Positions 40,451 through 50,253 of a DNA stretch of 64,000 nt are shown one piece after another. The number at the start of each line of letters is the position of its first letter. Position 1 is the stretch's first letter. Origin of the DNA: Spirochaetota bacterium (GTDB lineage Bacteria; Spirochaetota; Spirochaetia; Treponematales; UBA12059); contig JADFDI010000002.1 of assembly GCA_018262985.1 (NCBI GenBank), positions 62,001 through 126,000 on the forward strand, written 5' to 3'. The translations under genes and the position numbers were made by a program. The notes under the pieces were generated by a model. The model was not told the DNA's origin. It was given only the letters and a program-made list of their open reading frames with translations, and searched no databases.

Positions 40451-43432
40451 ATGCGACGCAGCGCCGCCCGCCCGTTCGCGATCCTCCTCGCCGCCCTCGT
40501 CCCGGCCGCGCCCGCGATTTCCCAGACGCCCGTCCTGAGTCCCGCGCCCGGAACCTACGGGGGCGCCATCGCGGTCGCCCCGCCCGGGTACGGGGCCGGC
40601 ACGGGGTGGCTCTACCGCTTCGGCGAGGAAGGTGAGTGGCTCGGCTTCGACTTGCCCCTCGTGCTCGACGCCGCGCCGCAGGAAGAACGGACCTACGAGC
40701 TCAAGGCGAGGCCGGCGGACGGGAGCGGCGCCGACATTTCCTGCCGCTACGTCATCGACAGGCGCGCGCCGCCTGAACCGGTCATACTCCCCGCGGACGG
40801 ATCCCTGCTTTCGAGCGCGCGCCTCCAGATCCTCGCGGAGCCCGATACGGTCATACGCTACGCTGTCGCCGGTTCGATACGAGTTCCCGAGTCGACCTGG
40901 GATCCGGCCAAGCCGCCGGTTTTCCAGGCGAGCAAGGATGGCACAACGTCGCTCCTCGTCGTGGCCTGGGCCGTGGACAAGTCGGGCAACGCCGGCCCTC
41001 CCGCCTACGCCGCCTGGCGCTTGGCGCCGGAAGGCGCGCCGCGTCCCGCCGCGCCTTCCGCGGCCGCGCGGAAGGCCGTCGCGATACGCCCCGCGGCGGC
41101 GAACCCCGGCGCGCCGGAGCTCGTCGAACGCGAATCGGGTTCCGCCACGTTCCGCTTCCCCGCGCCGCCCGTTGGCTCCGCGTGGATCTACTCGGTCAAC
41201 CCGCCCGAGCCGGATCGCTCGCTTCTCGGTTTCGTCGTCGCGGCGACGGATTCACGCCCGATTCTGGATATCCCCGCCCCTCTCGGCTGGGACGGCCCCC
41301 TGGTCGTCCGTTACGGCCTCCTTTCGAATGGAATCGCCACGCTGGTTCCCGCGCCCCTCTCGATACCGGCATGGAAGAGCGGGACCTTGCCCGATCCGCC
41401 CGATCCCACGGTCGCGACGGCGCCCGACGGATCGCTCGCCGTCTCCTGGCCCTCCGGTTCGGGAACCCTGCTGGTCGGCGTCGACGGAGGGAAGGAAAGC
41501 GCCTGGGAGGGCGTCCGCGTCGTATCGCCGAAGCCGGGCAGGACGGAGCTCGAGCTCGCGTTCCGTTCCGTCGCCGCCGACGGCTCGTCGTCGGCCGTGC
41601 GAAGGGTCAGGATCGCGTCGGATCCCCATCCTCGCGCACCCGTGGCTGTGGGAGTTTCCGCGGGCGCGGTGCTCGGAATCGGCCCCGAGATCGGAGCCCT
41701 CGGCGAAGGCGTCATCCGCTACCGCGCGAGCGATGACGGCACGATCCCCCGCGAGGTCGAGGCGGACGCCGCCGTGCTCGACGGTTCCGTCAAGGCTCCG
41801 GGCATACCCGGAGCGGTCGTCCGCTACTCGTTCCGTTTCCGGTCCTTCGCGGCGGACGGCAAGGCATCCGACGAGACCTTCCTCTCCTTCGTGGTGGACA
41901 GGGAGCCGCCACCCGTGCCGACCTTGACGGGCGGATCCGCGGCCTGGTTGGCGGATGGCGGCCGCCGCGTCGAATTCAAACCCCTGGACGGAACGGTGAT
42001 GGTCGCGGTCTCCACGGGCTCGTCGGAATCCGCCTCGTACTCGCCGTACGACCTTCCGCTGGAGTTGCGCGGAAGCGCAGAGGGGCCCGTGCGGTACACG
42101 GTGCGCGCCTACGCGGTCGACGCGGCGGGCAACCGTTCCGCGGAAATGGCTCCGTACTCGGTGCTGCTCGACCGTTCGTCCGTCTACGTCGCCGCCTGGG
42201 GTCGCGACGACGCCAGGGGAGATCCCGATTCGCCCCTCAAGACCCTAGGCGCCGGGATTGCCCGCGCCGTCGCGAGCGGCGCGAAATCGGTGAAGGTGTC
42301 CGGGGACGTTTCGTTCGGTCCGCCCGCCACCGCGCGCTCGGCTCTTTCGATCAGCGGCGCCTACGGCAAGGACTGGGAGCCCGGGGCGGGACGTTCGCGC
42401 GTCGATACGGGAAGCCTGTCCGGGTCCGCGCTCGGCTCGGAGGGCGCCCGGCTCAGTCTCTCGCGCCTGGACTTCACGTCCGACTCGTCCGCTTCGTTCG
42501 TGCTGTTGGACCTGCGCGGGGGCTCTCTGGAGCTGGTCGACGCGAGCGCGTCGATACGGGCGGCGGGCGAGGCGACCTTCCTCCGTTCCGTCGGCGCTAC
42601 CGCGCTCGTCGGGAAGGTCGTCGTGGAGTTCCCCGCGGCGATCTCCGCGCGGGCCGTCTCCGCGGTGGACGGCGCCGTGACCATGCGCGACGTGCGCATC
42701 GCCGCTTCCCCGGGCGTCACGGTGTTCGGGGCGGTCACGCTCGCGGGGACGGCATGCGAACTGGACTCCCTGATCGTCGAATCCTTCGCGACCCGAAACT
42801 TCGCCGGAATTTCCTCCGTCGGGGGACGGCTCTCGGTGCGCGCCCTCGACCTCCGGGCGTCGGGCGGATCGGGCACGTGCGCTCCCTTCGACTTCGAGCA
42901 CGCGGACGTGACGATCGAAACGAGTTTCGCGGGCGTGGACTGGAAGGGACCTTTCAGCTTCGTCCGTTCGCTGGCGTCCGGCGCGACGATCGACCACGCG
43001 ACCTTCATCGCCTCGGCTCCCGGCTACCGCGTGACGATGTTCGACGCGATCGGCGAAGGATCGCTCCTCGCGAGGAATTCGATATTGCAGGTCGCCGGCT
43101 CGTCGGGAGTGTTCCTGGCGTCCGATCGTCCCGGCCTCGCGCTCTCTTTCGCTGCGAACTGCCTCTGGGGCTTCACTTCCTTCGGGCAAGGCGCCCTGGC
43201 AATAACGGATCTTGCATCCCTCAATCGCCTCCCCGCGACCATTAAGCCCAGCTTCCTCGAGGCTCCCGGCACGACCTTCTCGGGGTCGGTAAAGGGGCGC
43301 CCGGCGCTCTCGGCGCGCTCGGCCTGCGTCGACGCCGCGTACGCCTCCCCCGCGTCCTCGCGAGCCGACCTCGACGGCGATCCCAGGAGCGATGGCGCGG
43401 CCGACGTAGGGGCGGACGAATTCCGTAAATGA
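40451..43432 (+). CDS. Large secreted protein with Ig/CHB-like repeats and C-terminal beta-helix
   Basis: A 993-residue exported protein with signal peptide (FAILLAALVPAAPAISQ). The first 600 residues hold several repeats of about 100 residues, each ending in a phrase like ADGSGADISCRYVIDRRAPPEPVILPADG or AVDAAGNRSAEMAPYSVLLDRS, as in chitobiase-C/Ig-like adhesion modules. Then VYVAAWGRDDARGDPDSPLKTLGAGIARAV opens a right-handed parallel beta-helix-like region to the end (NSILQVAGSSGVFLASD; RADLDGDPRSDGAADVGADEF), as in surface proteins of the choice-of-anchor/pectate-lyase type. No catalytic motif was recognised. Its stop overlaps the next gene. Probably exposed at or beyond the outer membrane. 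Confidence 0.65.
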   Translation: MRRSAARPFAILLAALVPAAPAISQTPVLSPAPGTYGGAIAVAPPGYGAGTGWLYRFGEEGEWLGFDLPLVLDAAPQEERTYELKARPADGSGADISCRYVIDRRAPPEPVILPADGSLLSSARLQILAEPDTVIRYAVAGSIRVPESTWDPAKPPVFQASKDGTTSLLVVAWAVDKSGNAGPPAYAAWRLAPEGAPRPAAPSAAARKAVAIRPAAANPGAPELVERESGSATFRFPAPPVGSAWIYSVNPPEPDRSLLGFVVAATDSRPILDIPAPLGWDGPLVVRYGLLSNGIATLVPAPLSIPAWKSGTLPDPPDPTVATAPDGSLAVSWPSGSGTLLVGVDGGKESAWEGVRVVSPKPGRTELELAFRSVAADGSSSAVRRVRIASDPHPRAPVAVGVSAGAVLGIGPEIGALGEGVIRYRASDDGTIPREVEADAAVLDGSVKAPGIPGAVVRYSFRFRSFAADGKASDETFLSFVVDREPPPVPTLTGGSAAWLADGGRRVEFKPLDGTVMVAVSTGSSESASYSPYDLPLELRGSAEGPVRYTVRAYAVDAAGNRSAEMAPYSVLLDRSSVYVAAWGRDDARGDPDSPLKTLGAGIARAVASGAKSVKVSGDVSFGPPATARSALSISGAYGKDWEPGAGRSRVDTGSLSGSALGSEGARLSLSRLDFTSDSSASFVLLDLRGGSLELVDASASIRAAGEATFLRSVGATALVGKVVVEFPAAISARAVSAVDGAVTMRDVRIAASPGVTVFGAVTLAGTACELDSLIVESFATRNFAGISSVGGRLSVRALDLRASGGSGTCAPFDFEHADVTIETSFAGVDWKGPFSFVRSLASGATIDHATFIASAPGYRVTMFDAIGEGSLLARNSILQVAGSSGVFLASDRPGLALSFAANCLWGFTSFGQGALAITDLASLNRLPATIKPSFLEAPGTTFSGSVKGRPALSARSACVDAAYASPASSRADLDGDPRSDGAADVGADEFRK

Positions 43433-43443
43433 GGAAGCATTCG

Positions 43444-45102
43444 ATGAAACCGCGGACCGCGGTCGCGACGGGAGCCCTGTTCCTGTTCGCGGCCCTTCAC
43501 CTTGACGCCCAGGGCTACGCCTGGCTCGACTTCGCGGCGCCCAAGCTGCGCGCTCCGCTGCGTACCGCCGCGAGCGGTCTCGACGATTCCATACGGGCCC
43601 TCGGGACGGCGTTGGGCGCCGCCGCGAGGGCCCGCGATCCCGCCCTCCTCGTCGCGGGAAACGGGGACGAGGAGGAGCGGACCGAGCCGGGCGCGCTCCC
43701 GGTCGCCGATGCGGTGAAGGCCAGGGCCAAGGCGGCGGCCGGCTTCCTCAAGCTGCTCGAACCCCAAATCGCGGGGCTCGCCGGCGCTCCTTGGGAGACC
43801 CTGCGCGCTGCGTTGTCCGTCCGCTCTCCCGTCGGACTCTACGAGCGGTACCCTTACGTAGCGGAGACGCTCGAGGCGCTGAACGCGCTCGGACCGTCCG
43901 GCCGCCTTTCGATCTGCCGCATCCATCTCGCCGCCGACGCCGAGGAAGCCCTCGGACTCCTGGCCGCGCCGGACAGGGCGATGCGCGCGCCCCTCGAGGC
44001 TGCCCTCGGCGTCGCCTCCGCGGCGTCCCTCAAGGAACGGGCGGTCCGGGAGCTTCTTGCCGCGAATGCCTGGCTGGGCGCGGCGGCGGCGCTCGCGTCG
44101 GGTGCCGGTTCGCTCGTGCCCGATTCAGCCGTCCTCGTCGCGGCCCTCGACGCGCTGGACGCCCTCGAGCCGCGGCGAGCCTTCGAACTGGCAGCCGCCC
44201 TCGCTCCGTACGAGGCGTGGACCCTGGCCATAGCCCTGCGCGCCCTCGATGACGAGGGAATGGCGCGGGCCGCCGCAAGGCTCGCGCTGGACTCCTTCCA
44301 CGCGCGGATCGCGCTCCGGGTTTTCGCGTCGGCCCTTCCCATCCATGACCTGGGCCCGCCGTCGCCGGAAGCGAGGACGACGCCCCGCGCGGAGAGCGCG
44401 GCGGCTGTGACGGCCTTCGAGTCGGCCTTCCTCGCCGGGCGCGAGCCCCTCGAAGCGTTCCGCACCGCCTTCGCCGATCCGGCGGCCCGGCGCATCGTCT
44501 TCCTCGCGCCCGATTTCGCCGTCCCCCGCGAGCGCGTGTTCCGCGCCGTCGAGACTTTGGTCGCCGACGCGGACCTTCGCGTCGAGCTCGAGCCTGCCGA
44601 GGGGATGACGACGGCCGCCCTGCCGGTTTCCGCCCGCTGTCTGCCGCTCGAAGCGGAGACGGGCTCCTGGCGCATCGAACTGGGCGTCTTCACGGACGCG
44701 GGCTTCAAACCGCTCGATCCCGCGAGGAGCGCGGCGCTCGCGGCAAGCGCCCTGGACGCCTTCCTCGGCCCCGGAAGCACGGACCGGGAACGCCTGGCCG
44801 CCGCGGGAATCGTCGACGGCGCGGGTCCGCTGGACGACTGGGGAGACGCGGCCTTCGCTGCGGCCTATCTCGACGCGGCGGGGCGGTTCGCGTCCGCTAT
44901 GCGCGCGATCGGCATCCAGGGAACGGTCAAGCTCGGGCCGAGCCTCGACGGGGCCCTTCGATACTTTCGCACGGGCGATCCGGACGCCCTGAGGCGCGCA
45001 CGCGACGCGGATCCGTCGGCGGGCCTTCGGCTCCGCGTCCAGGCTGCGTCCGCCACGGCGGCCGTTGAACTCCTGGCCGTCCTCGGGGAGCTCGGCGGAT
45101 GA
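43444..45102 (+). CDS. Uncharacterised exported Ala-rich helical protein
   Basis: A 552-residue protein with signal peptide (TAVATGALFLFAALHLDAQG). The sequence is alanine- and leucine-rich and helical (AADAEEALGLLAAPDRAMRAPLEAALGVA) with a more mixed C-terminal half (VFRAVETLVADADLRVELEPAEGM, SWRIELGVFTDAGFKPLDP). I recognise no family. ATG 43444 has GAGGAAG 6 bases upstream; ATG 43429, overlapping the previous stop, would add five residues. Its stop overlaps the next gene (ATGA), so the three secreted-protein genes are translationally coupled and their products probably work together. Confidence 0.6.
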   Translation: MKPRTAVATGALFLFAALHLDAQGYAWLDFAAPKLRAPLRTAASGLDDSIRALGTALGAAARARDPALLVAGNGDEEERTEPGALPVADAVKARAKAAAGFLKLLEPQIAGLAGAPWETLRAALSVRSPVGLYERYPYVAETLEALNALGPSGRLSICRIHLAADAEEALGLLAAPDRAMRAPLEAALGVASAASLKERAVRELLAANAWLGAAAALASGAGSLVPDSAVLVAALDALDALEPRRAFELAAALAPYEAWTLAIALRALDDEGMARAAARLALDSFHARIALRVFASALPIHDLGPPSPEARTTPRAESAAAVTAFESAFLAGREPLEAFRTAFADPAARRIVFLAPDFAVPRERVFRAVETLVADADLRVELEPAEGMTTAALPVSARCLPLEAETGSWRIELGVFTDAGFKPLDPARSAALAASALDAFLGPGSTDRERLAAAGIVDGAGPLDDWGDAAFAAAYLDAAGRFASAMRAIGIQGTVKLGPSLDGALRYFRTGDPDALRRARDADPSAGLRLRVQAASATAAVELLAVLGELGG

Positions 45103-46496
45103 GCGCCTCGCGAATCCTCTTCGCCACCCTGGCCTGCGTCCTGCTCGCCGCCTCCTGCGGCGACGCGGACGGCCCGCGCTCCGGCACCGCAGGTCCGGTA
45201 TCCCCGACGCCCGTCGTCGCGGAACCTGAACGTCCCGCGTACGGCGAGCGCTCGGGATGGCTGCCCGCGCTCCGTTCTACGCACCCGGGCGACTTGATCT
45301 ACCTCGACCCGTGGCTCTCCGGGCGCGCGAGCGCGCTCGACGCGCGCGGCGGCCTGCTCGTCGCCGCGTTCGAGGACGGCACCGTTTCCGCGTATCCGTC
45401 ATCGGGCGACGATCCCTATCGCCTGGGCCTGCCGGACGAACCCCTTCCGGAAGCCCTCTGGACCGCGAAGCTTTCCTTCACGGCCGATCGGCTCGAATCG
45501 CTGGACGGCTCGCGCATCCTCGCCCTCGGTTCCGGCAGGCTCGCGCTCCTGTCCGGCGTCGACGGAAGCGCTCTCGCCTCGGTCGAGCTTGGATCGGCGA
45601 CGAGTTTCGCGCCCGCGACTACAGGCGGGACGCTCGCCCTCGCTTCCGACGAAGCGCTCCACCTGTTCGCGGCGGAAGACCTGTCGCCGGCGGCCAGGCT
45701 TCCGCTCCAGGCGCCGCCGGCTTCCTCGCCCGCTTCCGCCCTGGGGCGCTTCGCCGTACTGCTCGGGGACGGCGCCCTGTTCTCGGTCGCGGCGGACGGC
45801 ACCGAGGCATGGACGGCCGCGGGGCTCGATCCGCGCGGCGGCCTCGCCTGCGACGGGGGCGCCTGGTACGCGCTGGACGCGGCCGGCGCCGTCGCGAGCT
45901 TCGCCTTCCGGGACGGGACGAGGCTCGATCCGCTCTCGCCCGGTCCCTGGCGCCGAGTGCTCGGCGTCGACGAAGATTACCTGCGCGTGATCGACGCCGA
46001 CGGCGAGCGGGTTCGCATCGGGCTCTCGACCGGGATCTCCGAGGCCGAGGCTGGGAGCGGAACGGTCAGCGCGGCCGAGGCGACGGACCCCGACCTCCTG
46101 TTCGGACCCGATCCGGAGCTGCGGGCCGCCATCGGGAACGCCCTGTCGAAATACCGCCCCGATCTCGAGCCGGGCGGCGCGGGCTCGATTTCATGGCGCG
46201 TCTGGACCGCGGGCGCGGCCTCGGGCGGCAGCGTCGCGGGACCCTTGTTCTTCGCCTACCGGTACGTGCCGGAAAAGAGCGTACCGGTGCGCTTCTCCCA
46301 TTCCGCCGGAGACGGGCGCGAGGTGCTGCTGGCCGTTTTCGGCGCGCTCGGCGAGGAACTGGTATCCAACGTGGGCGAACACGTCGACCCGGAGACGGCC
46401 CCCGTGCCGCTCCGCGCGGGCGAGACCTACTGGATCGTCGCGGGCGAGCTTGGCGCGACGCGGTCCGAGTCCGCCGCGGTCCTGTCCGCCCGGTAA
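45099..46496 (+). CDS. Beta-propeller-like lipoprotein
   Basis: A 465-residue exported protein with lipobox LLAASC (Cys near 20). Residues about 60-320 repeat a four-strand pattern typical of PQQ/WD-like propellers (GGLLVAAFEDGTVSAYPSSGD; GRLALLSGVDGSALASVELGS; GRFAVLLGDGALFSVAADGTEAW). The last 130 residues form a separate beta domain (FSHSAGDGREVLLAVFGALGEELVSNVGEHVDPETAPVPLRAGETYWIVAGELG) like a pre-peptidase C-terminal domain. No enzyme signature. It ends the phosphoribosyltransferase-secreted protein operon; its TAA runs into the A-run of the glgC terminator. Confidence 0.62.
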   Translation: MSASRILFATLACVLLAASCGDADGPRSGTAGPVSPTPVVAEPERPAYGERSGWLPALRSTHPGDLIYLDPWLSGRASALDARGGLLVAAFEDGTVSAYPSSGDDPYRLGLPDEPLPEALWTAKLSFTADRLESLDGSRILALGSGRLALLSGVDGSALASVELGSATSFAPATTGGTLALASDEALHLFAAEDLSPAARLPLQAPPASSPASALGRFAVLLGDGALFSVAADGTEAWTAAGLDPRGGLACDGGAWYALDAAGAVASFAFRDGTRLDPLSPGPWRRVLGVDEDYLRVIDADGERVRIGLSTGISEAEAGSGTVSAAEATDPDLLFGPDPELRAAIGNALSKYRPDLEPGGAGSISWRVWTAGAASGGSVAGPLFFAYRYVPEKSVPVRFSHSAGDGREVLLAVFGALGEELVSNVGEHVDPETAPVPLRAGETYWIVAGELGATRSESAAVLSAR

Positions 46497-46538
46497 AAAA
46501 ATGCGCCGGCCGGGGCGGGCTTTCCCGCCCCGGCCGGC
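46495..46538 (-). terminator. glgC intrinsic terminator (bidirectional stem)
   Basis: A perfect 15-bp stem (GCCGGCCGGGGCGGG 46505-46519 with 46524-46538) and a CTTT loop. On the minus strand it is followed by ATTTTTTTA (T7), making it a textbook terminator for glgC, 24 bases after its stop. The T-run overlaps the stop codon of the convergent lipoprotein gene, whose transcripts would also meet the stem. Confidence 0.85.
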
Positions 46539-46562
46539 TCCTCGGACCGGCCGGCGTTCAGG

Positions 46563-47837
46563 TCAGATGGCCGTTCCCGAAGGCAGCACCGCGTTCTTCG
46601 GTATGACGATGATGCCGTCCACGACGTGGTGCGAGCCGAAATCGCCGTCGAGCCTTTCCTTGACGTCGATTCCGATTCGGCAGTTGTCGCCGATGCGCGC
46701 GTTCTTGTCGATGATGCAACCCTTGAGTATGCAGCCCTTGCCGATGCCGATGTTCGGCACGCCCTTGGCGGCGTTTGCGGATTTCTCGGCGTCGCTCTCG
46801 TAGTAGTCGGCGCCCACGCAGACCACCCCGTCGAGGCTGGCCCCCGACTCGATGATGGTGCGGATGCCGACGATGGAATTGGCGATGCTCGCGTTGGTGA
46901 TGATGCAGCCGTCCGCGGTCAGCGACTGCGTGATGGTGCAGTGGTTCAGCTTCGAGGCCGGAAGGTTGCGACGATGGGTGAAGATGGGCCGCGACTCCTC
47001 GTAGAAATTGAACTCCGGCGCTATGCGCGTCAGGTCCAGGTTGGCCTCGTAGAAGTTCCGTATGGTGCCGATGTCCTCCCAGTAGCCGCGGAAGACGTAG
47101 GCGTTCACCGGTTTCTCGGCTAGCACCCTCGGTATGACCTCCTTGCCGAAATCCATGAGGTCGTTCGCCAAGGCTTCTTCCATGAGCGCCGCGTCGAAGA
47201 TGTAGATGCCCATGCTGGCGAGGAAGTCCTTCCCGCCGGAGCGCCGGTCGCCGGCCAGCTCGGGCGGGATGCGGAACGCGGAGATGTCCTTCTCCGGCCC
47301 CGGTTTCTCGGTGAACTCGACGATGCGGCTTTTCCTGTCTACGCGGGCGATGCCGAGGGCGCCGGTCGCCTCCTTGGTCACCGTGGTGCAGGCTATGGTC
47401 AGGCCGCAACCCGAGGCGACGTGCTTCTCGAACATGTCCGCCAGGTCCATGCTGTAGAGCTGGTCGCCGGAGACGATGAGGTAATGCGTCGGCTTCTGGG
47501 GGCGGAAGTGGACCAGGTTCTTCCGGACGGCGTCCGCGGTGCCCTCGTACCAGCCCGAATGGGTCAGTGTCTGCTCGGCGGCCAGCACCTCGACGAAGCC
47601 GTTGGTGAAGTCGTCGAAGACGTAGGTGCGCGCAACGTGGATGTGGAGCGAGGCCGAGTTGAACTGGGTGAGGATGTAGATGCGCTTGAACCCGGCGTTG
47701 ATGCAGTTCGAGATGGGGATGTCGACGATGCGGTACTTGCCGCCGAAGGGTACGGCCGGCTTCGCGCGATCCTTGGTGAGGGGGAAGAGCCTCGTGCCCT
47801 TGCCGCCGCCCAGGACTATCGACAGTACGTTCGCCAC
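46563..47837 (-). CDS. glgC: Glucose-1-phosphate adenylyltransferase
   Basis: A 424-residue ADP-glucose pyrophosphorylase, the committed enzyme of glycogen synthesis. The nucleotidyltransferase domain shows VLGGGKGTRLFPLTKDRAKPAVPFGGKYRIVDIPISNC (Arg and Lys of the pyrophosphate loop), GTADAVRKN, VSGDQLYSMD and FRGYWEDIGTI; the C-terminal half is a left-handed beta-helix with hexapeptide repeats (IITNASIANSIVGIRTIIESGASLDGVVCVGADYY). Length fits bacterial and plant-like forms. GTG 47837 has AAGGAGG 5 bases upstream. Glycogen storage fits a sugar-fermenting organism. Confidence 0.95.
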   Translation of the reverse strand: MANVLSIVLGGGKGTRLFPLTKDRAKPAVPFGGKYRIVDIPISNCINAGFKRIYILTQFNSASLHIHVARTYVFDDFTNGFVEVLAAEQTLTHSGWYEGTADAVRKNLVHFRPQKPTHYLIVSGDQLYSMDLADMFEKHVASGCGLTIACTTVTKEATGALGIARVDRKSRIVEFTEKPGPEKDISAFRIPPELAGDRRSGGKDFLASMGIYIFDAALMEEALANDLMDFGKEVIPRVLAEKPVNAYVFRGYWEDIGTIRNFYEANLDLTRIAPEFNFYEESRPIFTHRRNLPASKLNHCTITQSLTADGCIITNASIANSIVGIRTIIESGASLDGVVCVGADYYESDAEKSANAAKGVPNIGIGKGCILKGCIIDKNARIGDNCRIGIDVKERLDGDFGSHHVVDGIIVIPKNAVLPSGTAI

Positions 47838-47880
47838 GGGATCCTCCTTCGGAACTTAAAGGAGCGCGCGCGTTCCGCCC

Positions 47881-47909
47881 TTCACGGAAGCGCGCCGCTA
47901 CCGTACACT
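47881..47909 (+). promoter_or_regulatory. Possible mrfA promoter
   Basis: TTCACG (47881-47886), a 17-base spacer and TACACT (47904-47909) lie just nine bases before the mrfA ATG (47919), and no ribosome binding site is visible. The adjoining CTAGTATAG also offers TATACT on the minus strand for glgC. Confidence 0.4.
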
Positions 47910-47918
47910 AGTATAGAT

Positions 47919-50246
47919 ATGGATACGGATTCCGCCACCGGCTTTTTCGCCAAAACATTCGGCCCCCCGGGCTCGGACCCCCGTTTCGTCCACGTCGAGT
48001 CCATCCCGCCGCGCGAGGGCGTCCACGCCGACTTTCCGCGGGACCTCGACCCGCGCCTCGCCCGCGCGCTCCGGGGACGCGGAATCGAGCGCCTGTACGT
48101 CCACCAGGCGCGGTCCTACGATGCCGCGCGCTCGGGACGGAACGTCTGCGTCGTGACGCCTACTGCCTCCGGCAAGACGCTCTGCTACAACCTTCCCGTC
48201 GCCCAGGCCCTGCTCGAGTCGCCGAGCGCGCGGGCCCTCTACCTCTTCCCGACCAAGGCCCTCTCGCAGGACCAGCAGGCCGAGCTGAACGAGCTCGCGC
48301 TCGGAGGGGAGCTGCCCATCCGCGTCGCCACCTACGACGGCGACACCCCTTCGTCGCTCCGGGCCGCGGCGCGCGATACGGGCCGCATCGTCATCACCAA
48401 TCCCGACATGCTGCATTCGGGCGTGCTCCCGAACCACCCGAAGTGGATCAAGTTCTTCTCCGACCTCCGCTACGTCGTCATCGACGAGATGCACGGCTAC
48501 CGCGGCGTCTTCGGATCGCATGTGGCGAACGTGGTGCGCCGCCTGAAGCGCGTCGCGGCCTTCTACGGCGCGCGGCCCTCGTTCATCCTCTGCTCTGCCA
48601 CCATCGGCAACCCCGAGGAGCTGGCGAAGCGCTTGATCGGGGAGGACGTGGAGCTCGTGGACGTGAACGGGGCGCCCTCCGCGCCGAAGCTGGTCGCGTT
48701 CTGCAATCCCCCGCTCGTCGACCCGGTGCAGGGCATCCGGAAGAGCACCGCCACCGAGAGCGTGGAGCTCGCGCTGCGCCTGCTGCGCTCGGGCGTCAAG
48801 ACCATACTCTTCGCGCGCTCGCGGGTCCGGGTCGAGCTCATCGCGAGCTACCTGAACGACGCGCTGGCCAACGTCTGGACGGAGAACGAGCGGATCCGCG
48901 TCGAGCCCTACCGCTCGGGCCTCCTGCCGAACGAGCGGCGCGCCATCGAGAAGGGTCTCCGCAACGGGGAGATCCAGGGCGTCGTCTCGACCAACGCCCT
49001 CGAGCTCGGCATCGACATCGGCGGCCTCGACGCGGCGGTCATCGCAGGTTTCCCCGGCAGCTTCGCGAGCTTCTGGCAGCAGGCGGGAAGGGCGGGTCGG
49101 CGCTCCGGCGCGAGCCTCGCCGTCTTCGTCGCCTCGTCGAACCCGCTCGACCAGTACATCGTCGCGCACCCGGACTACTTCTTCGGGCGCGATCCGGAAT
49201 CGGCGCGGCTCGACCCGGACAATCCCTACGTCTACGCCGACCACGTCAAGTGCGCCGCCTTCGAGCTGCCCTTCGCCGAGGGCGAGGGCTTCGGCCCCGA
49301 CGTCGAGGGGGCGCTTTCCTTCCTCGAAGAGGACGGGCACGTGCGGAAAACCGGAGGGCGCTGGTTCTGGTCGAGCCAGGGCTACCCGAGCGAGGGCATC
49401 AGCCTGCGCTCCGCGATGGCGGACAACGTCGTCATCGTCGACGCGACCGAGGGCCGCGACGCGGTCATCGGCGAGATGGACCGGCCGAGCGCCAAGGAGC
49501 TGATCTTCGACGACGCGGTCTACATCCACCGGGGCAGGCAGTTCGTCGTGCTCAAGCTGGACATCGAGAACCGGCTCTGCAAGGTCGAGGAGCGGGAGGT
49601 CAACTATTACACCGACGCGGTGGTCAAGACCGACCTCAAGGTCCTGTCCGTCGACGCGGAAGGAAGCTCGCCGGGCTACGCCTGGTCGCTCGGCGACGTC
49701 CTCGTGCGCTCGCAGGCGGAGAAGTTCAAGAAGATCCGCTTCCACACCCACGAGAACGTCGGCTACGGCGAGGTGCACCAGTCGCCGGAGGAGACGCAGA
49801 CCCGCGCCGCGAGCCTGCTCTTTCCGCCCGGAAGCGCGGGCGGCGCCGTGCTGGCGAAGCTCTCCGAGGCGGAGCGGGCCGCCGCCGTCTCGTCGGCGGC
49901 CAACCTGGTCAGGCAGATCGCGCCGGTCTTCCTGATGTGCGACCCTCGCGACCTCGGCGTTTCCGAACGCTCGCGCGACCCGCACTTCGAGGCGCCCTGC
50001 ATCCACCTCTACGACCGCTATCCCGGCGGCACGGGACTCGCCGAAGCGCTGGTGGAACGGCTCCCCGAAATCTTCGCGGCCGCGCTCGAGCGCGGCGGCG
50101 GCTGCGCCTGCGAATCCGGCTGCCCGTCCTGCATCGGCGTGGACTGGCAGGTTCCCTTCGCCCAGGTGCCGGGTCGCGCGGTCAAGGCCTCGACGCGCGC
50201 CTTCCTCGCGGCCTGCGCCGGCGCTGGCGACCGCGCGGGAAGCTAG
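47919..50246 (+). CDS. mrfA: DEAD/DEAH helicase MrfA (YprA family)
   Basis: A 775-residue superfamily 2 helicase. RecA domain 1 has VVTPTASGKTLCYNLP (motif I, about 75-90), YLFPTKALSQDQ, VITNPDMLHSGVLP, VIDEMHGYRG (DEAH-type motif II) and CSATIGNP; domain 2 has VVSTNALELGIDIGGLDAAVIAGFP and QQAGRAGRR. The C-terminal MrfA region ends with the four-cysteine zinc site CACESGCPSCIG. In B. subtilis MrfA works with the exonuclease MrfB to remove mitomycin C lesions; the next gene here is that partner. The track ORF from 47421 is trimmed to ATG 47919. Confidence 0.9.
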   Translation: MDTDSATGFFAKTFGPPGSDPRFVHVESIPPREGVHADFPRDLDPRLARALRGRGIERLYVHQARSYDAARSGRNVCVVTPTASGKTLCYNLPVAQALLESPSARALYLFPTKALSQDQQAELNELALGGELPIRVATYDGDTPSSLRAAARDTGRIVITNPDMLHSGVLPNHPKWIKFFSDLRYVVIDEMHGYRGVFGSHVANVVRRLKRVAAFYGARPSFILCSATIGNPEELAKRLIGEDVELVDVNGAPSAPKLVAFCNPPLVDPVQGIRKSTATESVELALRLLRSGVKTILFARSRVRVELIASYLNDALANVWTENERIRVEPYRSGLLPNERRAIEKGLRNGEIQGVVSTNALELGIDIGGLDAAVIAGFPGSFASFWQQAGRAGRRSGASLAVFVASSNPLDQYIVAHPDYFFGRDPESARLDPDNPYVYADHVKCAAFELPFAEGEGFGPDVEGALSFLEEDGHVRKTGGRWFWSSQGYPSEGISLRSAMADNVVIVDATEGRDAVIGEMDRPSAKELIFDDAVYIHRGRQFVVLKLDIENRLCKVEEREVNYYTDAVVKTDLKVLSVDAEGSSPGYAWSLGDVLVRSQAEKFKKIRFHTHENVGYGEVHQSPEETQTRAASLLFPPGSAGGAVLAKLSEAERAAAVSSAANLVRQIAPVFLMCDPRDLGVSERSRDPHFEAPCIHLYDRYPGGTGLAEALVERLPEIFAAALERGGGCACESGCPSCIGVDWQVPFAQVPGRAVKASTRAFLAACAGAGDRAGS

Positions 50247-50253
50247 CGCTCCG

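Noticed and set aside
46495-46501. A7 run at the end of the lipoprotein gene as a frameshift site
   Set aside because: It lies at the stop codon and is explained as the T-run of the glgC terminator on the other strand.
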